Below are positions 7,191-14,587 of a DNA stretch of 14,804 nucleotides, piece after piece. The notes under the pieces were generated by a model, which was not told where the DNA came from, searched no databases, and worked only from the letters and a program-made list of their open reading frames with translations. The stretch lies in the NCBI GenBank assembly GCA_039029935.1, contig JBCCFC010000177.1:1-14804 (forward strand). The letters run 5' to 3'. The position numbers and the translations under genes were made by a program. Each line of letters starts with the position of its first letter. Position 1 is the first letter of the stretch. Source of the DNA: G039029935 sp039029935. Lineage in GTDB: Bacteria > Chloroflexota > Anaerolineae > Caldilineales > Caldilineaceae.

Positions 7191-7241
7191 CCACCGATTG
7201 CAAATCGGTGTCTAACACAGCAAGCACGTTAAAAACGTGCT
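7191..7241 (-). repeat. Dispersed hairpin repeat, copy B, plus second hairpin
   Basis: This is the reverse-orientation copy of the 6071 repeat: stem CACCGATT (7192-7199), loop GCA, stem AATCGGTG (7203-7210), followed by the shared TCTAAC (7211-7216). Seven bases on lies another perfect 8-bp hairpin, AGCACGTT-AAA-AACGTGCT (7223-7241). The rest of the stretch to 7319 shows no recognisable gene. Copies B and C face each other across about 130 bp. Confidence 0.8.
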
Positions 7242-7319
7242 GGGGTTTGATGATGGGGTGCTTCTCAATGGCAAAGGGCTATGTACGGAGTTGTGTCTAC
7301 TTCATAAAGATAGCTATTC

Positions 7320-7370
7320 AACAGGCTTTCAGCCTGTTTCCTTTGTTAGACGCCGATTTGCAATCGGTGG
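7320..7370 (+). repeat. Dispersed hairpin repeat, copy C, overlapping the pncB 3' end
   Basis: Two hairpins lie in tandem: AACAGGCT-TTC-AGCCTGTT (7320-7338) and CCGATT-TGC-AATCGG (7353-7367). From 7331 to 7370 it matches copy A at all but a few positions. On the minus strand it encodes the last 13 residues of the nicotinate phosphoribosyltransferase, and the stop codon (7331-7329) falls at the edge of the first hairpin loop. The structure might also stop transcription of that gene, but no T-run follows it. Confidence 0.85.
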
Positions 7371-8921
7371 CTTTACCTCATTCATTAACGCAGATTTGAA
7401 CTGCCATAATGCAGGCGAAATCGCCACCGGATATGGTGCGGGCGACTCAATCTCTTTGACACCCGCAGGCAATCGCACCATATCGGCTTCTCGCTGGCTA
7501 CGCATAGACGTTAATTCTGGCAGTTCATAGATCAACTGCCCATCCACAAACACATCCTGCAACATCAGTTCAATCTGTCCCAACGCACTGCGGTCGATGG
7601 TTTGCATGGTTGTGCCATCCAGCGGGTTGTTCAGGACAATATTCGTCGCCGTATTTGGTGTCTCATGCACCAGCGCAACCAAATCGACCATCGCCATCCC
7701 TGCCTGATCATACAACCGCCACAGCCGTTTCTGTCCTGGATTGGGTGTTTTAATCGGGTTTTCCGAGATTTTGACAGCAGACTTCCACTCATTTCCATGC
7801 TTGACGGCCACAATTTTATAGACACCACCGAGCGCAGGCTCGCCCCATGAGGTCACAAGCCGTGTACCGACGCCGTAGACAAGGCGGTTGATTACGTGGT
7901 CGGCATCCTGTCCATGTTGTGTTGCGTGTTTGGCAATGTGTTCACAAATCCGTAAAATCGCCAACTCATCCAAGTCGCTGGAGAGAACAATGCTGACATC
8001 CTCAAAGCCAGCATCATTGAGCAGTTTTGCTGTTTTGATACTCAGGGCGGCCAAATCACCCGAATCGAGCCGTACTCCCACCGGTTTATGTCCTTTGCGC
8101 TGTAGTTTTTCAAAGACTTGGATGGCATTTGGCACACCACTCCCTAGCGTATCGACCGTATCGACAAGCAGCAGACAGTCATCGGGATAGAGGTCGGCAT
8201 AGGCTTGAAATGCGCCCAATTCACCCAACCCCAACGACATAAAAAGTTGAATCATACTGTGCGCATGGGTTCCTTCGGGGGGAATGCCCATTGAATGGGA
8301 AACACCGGCATTAGAAGTGAACCCTGCTCCACCGATGAGAGCCGCCCGTGTTCCGGCATTGGCCCCCTGCTCCTGCCCACGACGTAGACCAAACTCCAAC
8401 ACGGGATTGCCACCTGCGCTATGGGCAACCCGCGCCGCTTTGGTCGCCACCAAAATCGGGTAATTGAGGTAGTTGAGCAGGGCTGTCTCCAAAATCTGTG
8501 CCATTGCCAGTGGACCTTGCACAACCGTCAGCGGTGTGTTGGGGTGAATGACGCGGCCTTCGGGGACAGCCTGCAGTGAGATGTTGCCAAAGTGACCATG
8601 TTCGGCCAGCCAGACCAAAAAGTCATTGGCAAAGAGTTGCGCCCCCGTGTTGGTCTGCATTCTGCGCATGTATTCAATGTCAACCGGACAAAAGCGAGTC
8701 TGTTGCATCCAGTGGACTAAGGATTCCAGCCCCGCATTGATGCAATAGCCAGCCTTGTGCGCATAGTTTGGTTCGCTATAATCTGGATTGCGTCGATAAA
8801 AGTGATCAAACTGTGCTGTAAGCTCGTGAAGTCCCATGCGGTAATAAAGCTGTGCCATTGTGAGCTGATATTGGTCGGTGAAGAGAATACCTTGATTGGT
8901 GCGTGTGTTTAATTTGTTCAT
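7329..8921 (-). CDS. pncB: Nicotinate phosphoribosyltransferase
   Basis: 530-aa cytoplasmic enzyme of NAD salvage (Preiss-Handler route): nicotinate + PRPP + ATP give nicotinate mononucleotide. The N-terminal LFTDQYQLTMAQLYY (13-27) is typical. EFGLRRGQ (176-183) and TSNAGVSHSMGIPPEGTHAHSM (202-223) follow, the latter with the His (221) expected to be phosphorylated. LLVDTVDTLGSGVPNA (251-266), VRLDSGDL (283-290) and VYGVGTRL (348-355) line the PRPP site. Length is within the usual 430-560 aa. The last 13 residues (518-530, PPIANRRLTKETG) are encoded by a dispersed repeat, so the ancestral C-terminus lay near residue 517 or was replaced. The start lies 5 bp after the hyuB stop, with GGAG about 12 bases upstream, so it is probably translated from the same message as hyuAB. 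Confidence 0.95.
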   Translation of the reverse strand: MNKLNTRTNQGILFTDQYQLTMAQLYYRMGLHELTAQFDHFYRRNPDYSEPNYAHKAGYCINAGLESLVHWMQQTRFCPVDIEYMRRMQTNTGAQLFANDFLVWLAEHGHFGNISLQAVPEGRVIHPNTPLTVVQGPLAMAQILETALLNYLNYPILVATKAARVAHSAGGNPVLEFGLRRGQEQGANAGTRAALIGGAGFTSNAGVSHSMGIPPEGTHAHSMIQLFMSLGLGELGAFQAYADLYPDDCLLLVDTVDTLGSGVPNAIQVFEKLQRKGHKPVGVRLDSGDLAALSIKTAKLLNDAGFEDVSIVLSSDLDELAILRICEHIAKHATQHGQDADHVINRLVYGVGTRLVTSWGEPALGGVYKIVAVKHGNEWKSAVKISENPIKTPNPGQKRLWRLYDQAGMAMVDLVALVHETPNTATNIVLNNPLDGTTMQTIDRSALGQIELMLQDVFVDGQLIYELPELTSMRSQREADMVRLPAGVKEIESPAPYPVAISPALWQFKSALMNEVKPPIANRRLTKETG

Positions 8922-8926
8922 GCGGA

Positions 8927-10621
8927 TCAGTACTCCATCCCATACGCTTCAATCGCTTGCTCGTGTGTAATATACCCATTTTTGAGGTCGGCTTCAATCA
9001 ATGCCTTGTCCCGTTCCAGTGGATTCCCCCAGCCTGCGCCCGTCGCCGTCATCACCTGAATCACATCATCACGGTGCAGTACAAGTCCGCTCATGACGGC
9101 ATGGTCCTCAATCTCGCCCGTCGCTCGCCGGATGCGAATATGGTTGGCCGAGCCGGATTGTCCTCCTGCCAAAGGCCAAGGTCGTTCCTTGTTGCGGGTG
9201 TAGGCTGCGGTTAACCATGCCTCCTCGGAGCGAATACGATAGTCAATGCGCACTCCTTTGCCACCGCGATGCAAGCCCGCACCGCCAGCTTCATCGTGAA
9301 AGCTCAGATACTCAACCGTGACACCATAGCGCGCCTCGGCCACCTCTGCCGGACAATTATAGGTTTCGCCATGAAAGGCACTAAACTGTCCGCCGTTGCC
9401 GTCGCGCATCGACGAGCCACCCCAGCCGCCAAGTTCAGGCTCAATCACAGCATACGAGCGACCTGTGTCGGGGTGAATGCCGCCAAAGAGGGTTCCACAG
9501 ATCGAGGAGAAGTTGCCAGCAGGTAAACGGGTGGGCATATGCGGCGCAAGACAGCGGATGATGAGGTCATGAAGACGGACGCCAATCTCATAGTAGATGC
9601 CCATTGCGGCTGGGTAAGTGGGATTGAAGACGCTGCCTTCACGCTGCAAGACCTTGAGTGGACGGAATGTCCCTCCATTAGCAAGATGATCGGCCAGATG
9701 CGCCGACGCCGTGATGTTCATAAAGGCCATCTGGCAGGCCACAATCGCCTTGTCGCCGCTCATGTTAAAGGGGCCGGGGTCCTGTTCGGGATTGCCGCGT
9801 AAATCCACAATAAAGGCATCGTTGGTAATTTCAATAGTTACGGTATAGATTTGACCGCTGTCCTGTGGTTCATCCAGCGTGAATGTTCCCTTGGGCAACC
9901 CTTGGAGCGCACGCAGGCTGACCTGCTCACCATAATCCATATAGGCATCCAACGCATGGAGAAAGACATCCTTGCCATATTTGTCAACCGTCTCTAGCAG
10001 TCGCCGTTCCCCAATGCGTACTGCCGCAATCCCTGCCCACAGATCGCCCGTCAGAAAATCGGGCATGCGACAGTTGGCGGTTAAAATCTCAAATACTGGA
10101 CGAATCGGTTCTCCTTGGGCGATGAGCTTGACCCCAGGCATAATGATCCCTTCCTGAAAAATTTCGGTGGCTTCTGTGGACATGCTGCCCGGCACCATCC
10201 CACCGACATCGTTCCAGTGGGCAATGCTGGCGGTCCATGCCACAATTTCGCGCGCTGCGTTATCTTCCACTGAACCATTGCCCACAAACACAGGCATCAC
10301 CAAGGCCATATCGTTCAGGTGCGTGACACCGCCGCTGTAGGGATCGTTGACAATAAAGACATCGCCCGGTTCAATGTCCCCTGGCTGATTATATTTGGCA
10401 ATGATCGCCTTGACCGCTTTATCAAGTACACTGACAAAGGCCGGAATCCCCGCACCCGACCCCGCCATTTCCCCATGACGGTCGGTGATTCCCGTACTCA
10501 TGTCCAGCACTTCATAGATGATCGCGCTCATGGCCGTGCGTCGCATGGCCGCAAACATCTCATCCGCCGTGGCCTGCAATGAATTCTGGATAATCTCTAT
10601 CGTGATTGGATCGTACATCAT
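8927..10621 (-). CDS. hyuB: Hydantoinase B/oxoprolinase family subunit
   Basis: 564-aa catalytic-type subunit of an ATP-dependent hydantoinase/5-oxoprolinase (HyuA-HyuB) enzyme; the related acetone and acetophenone carboxylases share this fold. Family signatures: YDPITIEIIQNSLQATADEMFAAMRRTA at the N-terminus; the probable metal-site segment NDPYSGGVTHLND (92-104, with Asp93, His101 and Asp104) and His135; LPAGNFSSICGTLFGG (366-381); GGWGGSSMRDGNGG (398-411); and the C-terminal ATGAGWGNPLERD (526-538). Length matches the family (about 520-600 aa). I start it at the ATG ending at 10621, after AAGAG; another in-frame ATG at 10645 lies inside a small palindromic repeat and would add eight atypical residues. 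It follows hyuA closely. Natural substrate is unknown; candidates are hydantoins, N-methylhydantoin, 5-oxoproline or other cyclic amides. Confidence 0.92.
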   Translation of the reverse strand: MMYDPITIEIIQNSLQATADEMFAAMRRTAMSAIIYEVLDMSTGITDRHGEMAGSGAGIPAFVSVLDKAVKAIIAKYNQPGDIEPGDVFIVNDPYSGGVTHLNDMALVMPVFVGNGSVEDNAAREIVAWTASIAHWNDVGGMVPGSMSTEATEIFQEGIIMPGVKLIAQGEPIRPVFEILTANCRMPDFLTGDLWAGIAAVRIGERRLLETVDKYGKDVFLHALDAYMDYGEQVSLRALQGLPKGTFTLDEPQDSGQIYTVTIEITNDAFIVDLRGNPEQDPGPFNMSGDKAIVACQMAFMNITASAHLADHLANGGTFRPLKVLQREGSVFNPTYPAAMGIYYEIGVRLHDLIIRCLAPHMPTRLPAGNFSSICGTLFGGIHPDTGRSYAVIEPELGGWGGSSMRDGNGGQFSAFHGETYNCPAEVAEARYGVTVEYLSFHDEAGGAGLHRGGKGVRIDYRIRSEEAWLTAAYTRNKERPWPLAGGQSGSANHIRIRRATGEIEDHAVMSGLVLHRDDVIQVMTATGAGWGNPLERDKALIEADLKNGYITHEQAIEAYGMEY

Positions 10622-10640
10622 AGCTATACACTCTTGGATT

Positions 10641-10666
10641 GTCATTCCTGCCTTCGTTGGAATGAC
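10641..10666. repeat. Small palindromic repeat in the hyuA-hyuB junction
   Basis: A perfect 8-bp inverted repeat, GTCATTCC (10641-10648) and GGAATGAC (10659-10666), encloses a 10-base loop containing GCCTTCG. The pattern GTCATTCC..CGAAGGC..GGAAT is a common dispersed palindrome in bacterial genomes. It fills most of the gap between hyuA and hyuB, contains the upstream alternative ATG of hyuB, and could modulate relative expression of the two subunits (inference). Confidence 0.7.
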
Positions 10667-10678
10667 GGAAAAGACGGG

Positions 10679-12748
10679 TCATCGTGCGGTGCTTGCAGTC
10701 ACCACATAATTCCCATAGCGATCCGCCTCGCACACCATCCCCGGCGGAATCACCACTGTCGTGTCTGCCTCCTCAACCACGGCTGGCCCCACAAACGACA
10801 TGCCCACACTCATTTGTGCCCCGTCATAAATCGTGGCCTCGTGGATACCATCTTCTAGGTAATCCACCAATCGCTGCCCTTTAACCGTATCTTTCATGGT
10901 TCCATCAGGTGATGGCAATGGCTGTGGAAGCAGCTTATCCACCTTGGCAAAGGCGATCACATGAAAAGTCACTAACTCGACTGGAGCGTCAAGACGATAG
11001 GTATATTCGCGTTCATAAGTGGCATGAAAATGGTCGATGATGTCTCGCATCTTTGCGCTGGTGATTGTGCCGCTTGGCAGGTCAATCTCGGTAGAGTGTT
11101 CCTGATTTTGATAGCGTAGCCGACCATAGCGTTGGCAATACACACGCTCGGCGTCAATTTGCTCTGCGGCATAGGCCGCAATGGCCTGCGCTTCGAGCGC
11201 GGCAAACTGTTGGTTTAACTGGTTGGCGGCATCCTCGGAGGAAAGGTCCACAATCTGCGTTTGAAGATAGTCACGGCGTAAGTCGCTCAACAACATGCCC
11301 CACGCCGAGAAGACACCCGCGTGATGCGGGATGATCACTTTCTGAATGCCCAGTTCACGCGCCAAGGCACAGGCATGCATACCACCGCCACCGCCAAAGG
11401 CTATCAAGGTGAAATCACGTGGATCATAGCCGCGATTCACCGAAATCAGCTTGATGGCGTTGACCATATTGTTGTTGGCAAGCCGCACAATGCCACGTGC
11501 AACATCGGAGCGTGGCAGGTTGAGTTTGGTTGATAACGTATCCAACGACTGGTGGACCGCATTCATATCCGCCGTTAATGTACCACCACAAAAATAATCA
11601 GGATTGATGCAGCCCAAGGCCAGGTTTGCGTCAGTGGTCGTCGCTGCTGTGCCGCCCATACCATAGGCAACGGGTCCAGGGTCAGCACCCGCGCTCTGTG
11701 GCCCGACATGCAGATGATGGAAGTCATCGACCCACGCGATGGAGCCACCCCCCTGCCCAATCTCGACCAGATCGACCACAGGAACCATGATGGGATAGCC
11801 ACCAGAGAGAGCCGTTTGCTCGACAAAATAGTTGGTGTTGAGCGCCACCTGCCCATCCCGAATCAACGAGCATTTGGCCGTTGTGCCACCGATGTCAATG
11901 GCAATCACATCCGGCTCGTCAATCAACTGCCCCAAGGCCGCTGCCCCAAGCACACCGCTTGCGGGGCCAGACTCGATCATGGCGATGGGTTTGGCGCGCG
12001 TATTGGCAATGGTGTCCACACCACAGTTGGACTGCATGATCAACGGCACACAGGTCATGCCATCGGTAGACAGTCGGCCAGTCAAGTCATCCAGATAACG
12101 ATGGGCAATGGGCTGCACATAGGCAGATAGAACGGTGGTGTTGGTCCGTTCATATTCACGCCATTCTCGTGTGATTTGATGCGAGGCAACCACCGCCGCC
12201 CCCGGCCAGAGTGTCTGCACTTGCTCGTAAACAGCCTGCTCATGACTGTCGTTGGCATAGGCGTTGAGGAGGCAGATGGCGATGGCCTCTACGCCTTCGG
12301 TGCGGAAGTCATCAAGCATGACTGGTAGCCCAGAAAGATCAAGCGGGCTGGTTTCAATGCCCTTGTAATTGATGCGTCCGGGGACTTCACGCCGTAGATA
12401 ACGTTCAACAAAGGGTGACGGTTTGACATAATCCAGGTTAAAATAGTCAGGCCGATTGCCGCGCCCAATTTCCAACACATCGCGAAACCCTTGGCTGGTG
12501 ATCAGGGCGGTTTTGACGCCCTTTTTCTCGGTGATGGCGTTGATAACTATCGTGGTCCCATGCACAAAGGAGACAAATTCACGCGGCGATGTCTGACTGG
12601 CAGCGATGACATCCATCACCCCCTGTTCAAACTGGCTTGGTGTGGTGTGGCTTTTGGCCGTGCCAACAACGCTGTGTCCCCCTGGCATGGTTTTGACATA
12701 GACCAGATCGGTAAATGTCCCACCAATGTCTGTGGCGATTCTCGTCAT
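10679..12748 (-). CDS. hyuA: Hydantoinase A/oxoprolinase family subunit (ATP-binding)
   Basis: 689-aa subunit that binds and hydrolyses ATP to drive opening or carboxylation of the substrate held with HyuB. The N-terminal Hydant_A_N region begins RIATDIGGTFTDLV with the phosphate-binding DIGGTFTD (7-14), then VHGTTIVINAI (62-72). A second actin-like phosphate motif, VIAIDIGGTTAKCSL (281-295), starts the hydantoinase_A core. VEIGQGGGSIAWVDD (328-342), VGPQSAGADPGPVAYG (348-363) and LIAFGGGGGMHA (448-459) are all typical. The C-terminal domain ends GPAVVEEADTTVVIPPG. Length fits the family (about 690 aa) and no key residue looks lost. Two adjacent ATGs exist (12751 and 12748); AGGA at 12753-12756 is better spaced for the second. 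A 164-bp MITE-like element separates it from livF. Confidence 0.93.
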   Translation of the reverse strand: MTRIATDIGGTFTDLVYVKTMPGGHSVVGTAKSHTTPSQFEQGVMDVIAASQTSPREFVSFVHGTTIVINAITEKKGVKTALITSQGFRDVLEIGRGNRPDYFNLDYVKPSPFVERYLRREVPGRINYKGIETSPLDLSGLPVMLDDFRTEGVEAIAICLLNAYANDSHEQAVYEQVQTLWPGAAVVASHQITREWREYERTNTTVLSAYVQPIAHRYLDDLTGRLSTDGMTCVPLIMQSNCGVDTIANTRAKPIAMIESGPASGVLGAAALGQLIDEPDVIAIDIGGTTAKCSLIRDGQVALNTNYFVEQTALSGGYPIMVPVVDLVEIGQGGGSIAWVDDFHHLHVGPQSAGADPGPVAYGMGGTAATTTDANLALGCINPDYFCGGTLTADMNAVHQSLDTLSTKLNLPRSDVARGIVRLANNNMVNAIKLISVNRGYDPRDFTLIAFGGGGGMHACALARELGIQKVIIPHHAGVFSAWGMLLSDLRRDYLQTQIVDLSSEDAANQLNQQFAALEAQAIAAYAAEQIDAERVYCQRYGRLRYQNQEHSTEIDLPSGTITSAKMRDIIDHFHATYEREYTYRLDAPVELVTFHVIAFAKVDKLLPQPLPSPDGTMKDTVKGQRLVDYLEDGIHEATIYDGAQMSVGMSFVGPAVVEEADTTVVIPPGMVCEADRYGNYVVTASTAR

Positions 12749-12766
12749 CATATCCTACTGCTACGG

Positions 12767-12930
12767 TGTCAAATAAATGATGATAGGTACACTCGTAGTA
12801 CACTCGTAGGTCACGCTAGCAGCGTGACGGTCTGGACAATACCCCATTCCCTGAACCGTGCAAGGTTGGTCATGATTGTCCGGTTAGTAACCAAACCAGA
12901 CCTATGAGTGCTCTCATCACTTATTTGACA
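12767..12930. mobile_element. MITE-like element with terminal inverted repeats
   Basis: The ends are inverted repeats matching at 16 of 17 positions: TGTCAAATAAATGATGA at 12767-12783 and, read on the minus strand from 12930, TGTCAAATAAGTGATGA. Similarity continues inward in both arms (CACTCGTAG/CACTCATAG, GTCTGG, ACAAT), so the whole 164 bp can fold on itself. There is no coding capacity. The left arm has an 11-bp tandem duplication, GTACACTCGTA (12787-12797, 12798-12808), and an extra hairpin GTCACGCT-AGC-AGCGTGAC (12810-12828). The right arm has an extra 16-bp palindromic segment (12880-12895). The hexamer TGCTAC flanks both sides at 2-3 bp distance, a possible but imperfect target duplication. 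Mobility is inferred from structure; the transposase family is unknown. Confidence 0.65.
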
Positions 12931-12935
12931 AAGTG

Positions 12936-13649
12936 CTACTCAATCCCCAAATAGGCTTTTTGGACCGTTGGATCATCCTGCAAGACTTGGGCCGAATCAC
13001 TCAGCACGATCTCACCTGTCTGCAAGACATAACCACGATTGGAAATCTGCAGTGCCATGTGCGCATTCTGCTCAACCAGCAGAATGGTCGTACCTTCTTG
13101 GTTAATCTTTACAATTGTGTCAAAAATGGTGTCCACTAAAACAGGCGCAAGTCCCATCGACGGCTCGTCCAACAGCAACAGACGTGGCTTCGACATCATC
13201 GCTCGCGCCATCGCCAACATCTGCTGCTCACCACCACTCATGGTTCCAGCCATCTGCCGACGCCGTTCGCCAAGACGTGGAAACAGTTCATATGATTTTT
13301 GGATATCCTCTTTGATACCATCATTGTCATCGCGGATATACGCACCCATCTCCAGATTCTCGGCCACAGTCAATTTGGCAAAGACACCACGCCCCTCTGG
13401 AACCATTGCGATGCCTTTATGCACCAACTCATGCGCCGTATATTGCGTCAGGTCTTCGCCTTCAAATGTCACCGACCCCTCACGCGGGCGCAAAAGACCA
13501 CTGATGGTGCGTAATGTCGTCGTCTTGCCCGCGCCATTCCCACCAATGAGCGAAACAACCTCGCCCTGATCGACCTCAATCGAGATGCCCTTGAGTGCCT
13601 GGATATTGCCGTAGTATGTATGTATATTGTCAACTTCAAGTAAAGCCAT
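12936..13649 (-). CDS. livF: Branched-chain amino acid-type ABC transporter ATP-binding protein LivF
   Basis: 237-aa ATPase on the cytoplasmic face of a LivFGHM-type importer. ATP motifs are complete: Walker A GGNGAGKTT (36-44), Q-loop region near VPEGRGVFAKLTV (83-95), signature MSGGEQQ (137-143), Walker B LLLLDEP (157-163). The post-Walker segment LLVEQNAH has Gln where LivG has His, which is normal for LivF. The ATG at 13649 gives exactly the usual 237 residues and follows GAGAAG; an in-frame ATG four codons earlier (13661) has no ribosome-binding site. Substrate specificity lies in a periplasmic or lipoprotein-type binding protein that is not in the window. The nearby hyuAB raises the possibility of an amide or cyclic amide cargo (inference). 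Confidence 0.95.
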   Translation of the reverse strand: MALLEVDNIHTYYGNIQALKGISIEVDQGEVVSLIGGNGAGKTTTLRTISGLLRPREGSVTFEGEDLTQYTAHELVHKGIAMVPEGRGVFAKLTVAENLEMGAYIRDDNDGIKEDIQKSYELFPRLGERRRQMAGTMSGGEQQMLAMARAMMSKPRLLLLDEPSMGLAPVLVDTIFDTIVKINQEGTTILLVEQNAHMALQISNRGYVLQTGEIVLSDSAQVLQDDPTVQKAYLGIE

Positions 13650-13680
13650 TAGTCTTCTCATTTGTTAAATTCAAGTATTT

Positions 13681-13793
13681 GGTGTATCGGTGTGTCAGTA
13701 TTCAGTAGGTCAGTATTCAGTAGGTCAGTCATCGGTCTATCAGCACACCGACCACCGACCACCGACCACCGACAACCGACACACCGACACACC
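13681..13793. repeat. Quasi-palindromic array of 7- and 8-bp units between livG and livF
   Basis: The spacer is built from contiguous short units. The left arm (13681-13741) has GGTGTATC, GGTGTGTC, then AGTATTC+AGTAGGTC twice as an exact 15-bp tandem (13697-13726), AGTCATC and GGTCTATC. The right arm (13742-13793) has AGCACACC, GACCACC three times, GACAACC and GACACACC twice. The right arm is roughly complementary to the left (GGTGTGTC pairs with GACACACC), allowing one long imperfect hairpin. It lies inside the liv transcript, just downstream of the livG stop. Roles as an RNA stability or partial attenuation element are possible but unproven. Confidence 0.85.
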
Positions 13794-13796
13794 ATC

Positions 13797-14582
13797 TTAA
13801 TCACTTTTTCCTGCGGCCCCACGTCCCAAATACGCCTCAATCACCTTGGGATTCTGCTGAATCTCCCTCGGTTCACCCTCTGCGATCTTTTGTCCGTAGT
13901 CGAGAACGGTGATGCTTTCAGAGATGCCCATAACGACACGCATGTCGTGTTCAATCAGCAAAATGGTGATACCCAGTTCGTCGCGCAACATGAGAATGAA
14001 GTCTGTGGTTTCGGCTGTCTCACGTGGATTCATGCCCGCTGTCGGTTCATCCAACAGCAACAACTTGGGTTTACTCGCCAAGGCACGCGCAATCTCCAAA
14101 CGTCGTTGGTCGCCGTAGGGCAAGTTCTTCGCCAGCAAATCACCTTTACCGCGCAACCCGACAAACTCAAGCAGCCGTTGCCCCTCTGCTTCAGATTCCT
14201 TGTTCTCTTTGCGTGTGGACGGTGAGCCAAAGACCGCACCCAACCAGGTTGAGTGCAGATGCGCCTCTTGGCCGACCATGATGTTCTCAATTGCGCTCAT
14301 GTTGTTAAAGAGACGGATGTTTTGGAAGGTACGTGCAATGCCCATGCGCGTAATTTGGTCTGTTGAATAGCCATGCAGCCGACCGCCATCAAAGAACAGA
14401 TCGCCATCGTCAATGGTATAAAAGCCCGTAATGCAGTTAAAAAAGGTGGTCTTCCCCGCACCATTGGGACCGATGATGCTGACAATCCCGCCTTTGGGGA
14501 TGCTAAAATCAACCGCGTTGACAGCGACGAGGCCACCAAATCGTTTGGTCAATTGCGTTGCTTGTAAAATATTTTCGCTCAT
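13797..14582 (-). CDS. livG: Branched-chain amino acid-type ABC transporter ATP-binding protein LivG
   Basis: 261-aa second ATPase of the LivFGHM-type importer, paired with LivF under the membrane permeases. Motifs: Walker A GPNGAGKTT (38-46), GIARTFQNIRLF (81-92) with the Q-loop Gln, signature LPYGDQRRLEIARAL (154-168, a YGDQR variant usual for LivG), Walker B LLLLDEPTAGMNP (174-186) and switch His212 in LLIEHDMRVVM. Length matches the family (about 255-265 aa). The ATG at 14582 lies 5 bp after the livM stop with GCAGGA upstream, so livM and livG are almost certainly one transcript. The C-terminal AYLGRGAAG is the common BCA_ABC_TP_C tail. Confidence 0.95.
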   Translation of the reverse strand: MSENILQATQLTKRFGGLVAVNAVDFSIPKGGIVSIIGPNGAGKTTFFNCITGFYTIDDGDLFFDGGRLHGYSTDQITRMGIARTFQNIRLFNNMSAIENIMVGQEAHLHSTWLGAVFGSPSTRKENKESEAEGQRLLEFVGLRGKGDLLAKNLPYGDQRRLEIARALASKPKLLLLDEPTAGMNPRETAETTDFILMLRDELGITILLIEHDMRVVMGISESITVLDYGQKIAEGEPREIQQNPKVIEAYLGRGAAGKSD

Positions 14583-14587
14583 CTGGA

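Noticed and set aside
6953..7399. A 148-aa intact protein read from TTG 6953
   Set aside because: Only the first 79 codons resemble a protein family (NB-ARC); the rest is translated repeat DNA and runs into pncB on the other strand.
11708..12130. 140-aa open frame opposite hyuA
   Set aside because: Antisense to highly conserved hydantoinase A motifs; composition is explained by the real frame.
12757..12766. Clean target-site duplication for the MITE-like element
   Set aside because: TGCTAC occurs on both sides (12759-12764, 12934-12939) but is offset from the repeat ends by 2 and 3 bp, so it may be chance.
13681..13793. CRISPR array or small coding gene in the livG-livF gap
   Set aside because: Units of 7-8 bp without spacers; the frames across it are only low-complexity translations such as RWSVVGGR.
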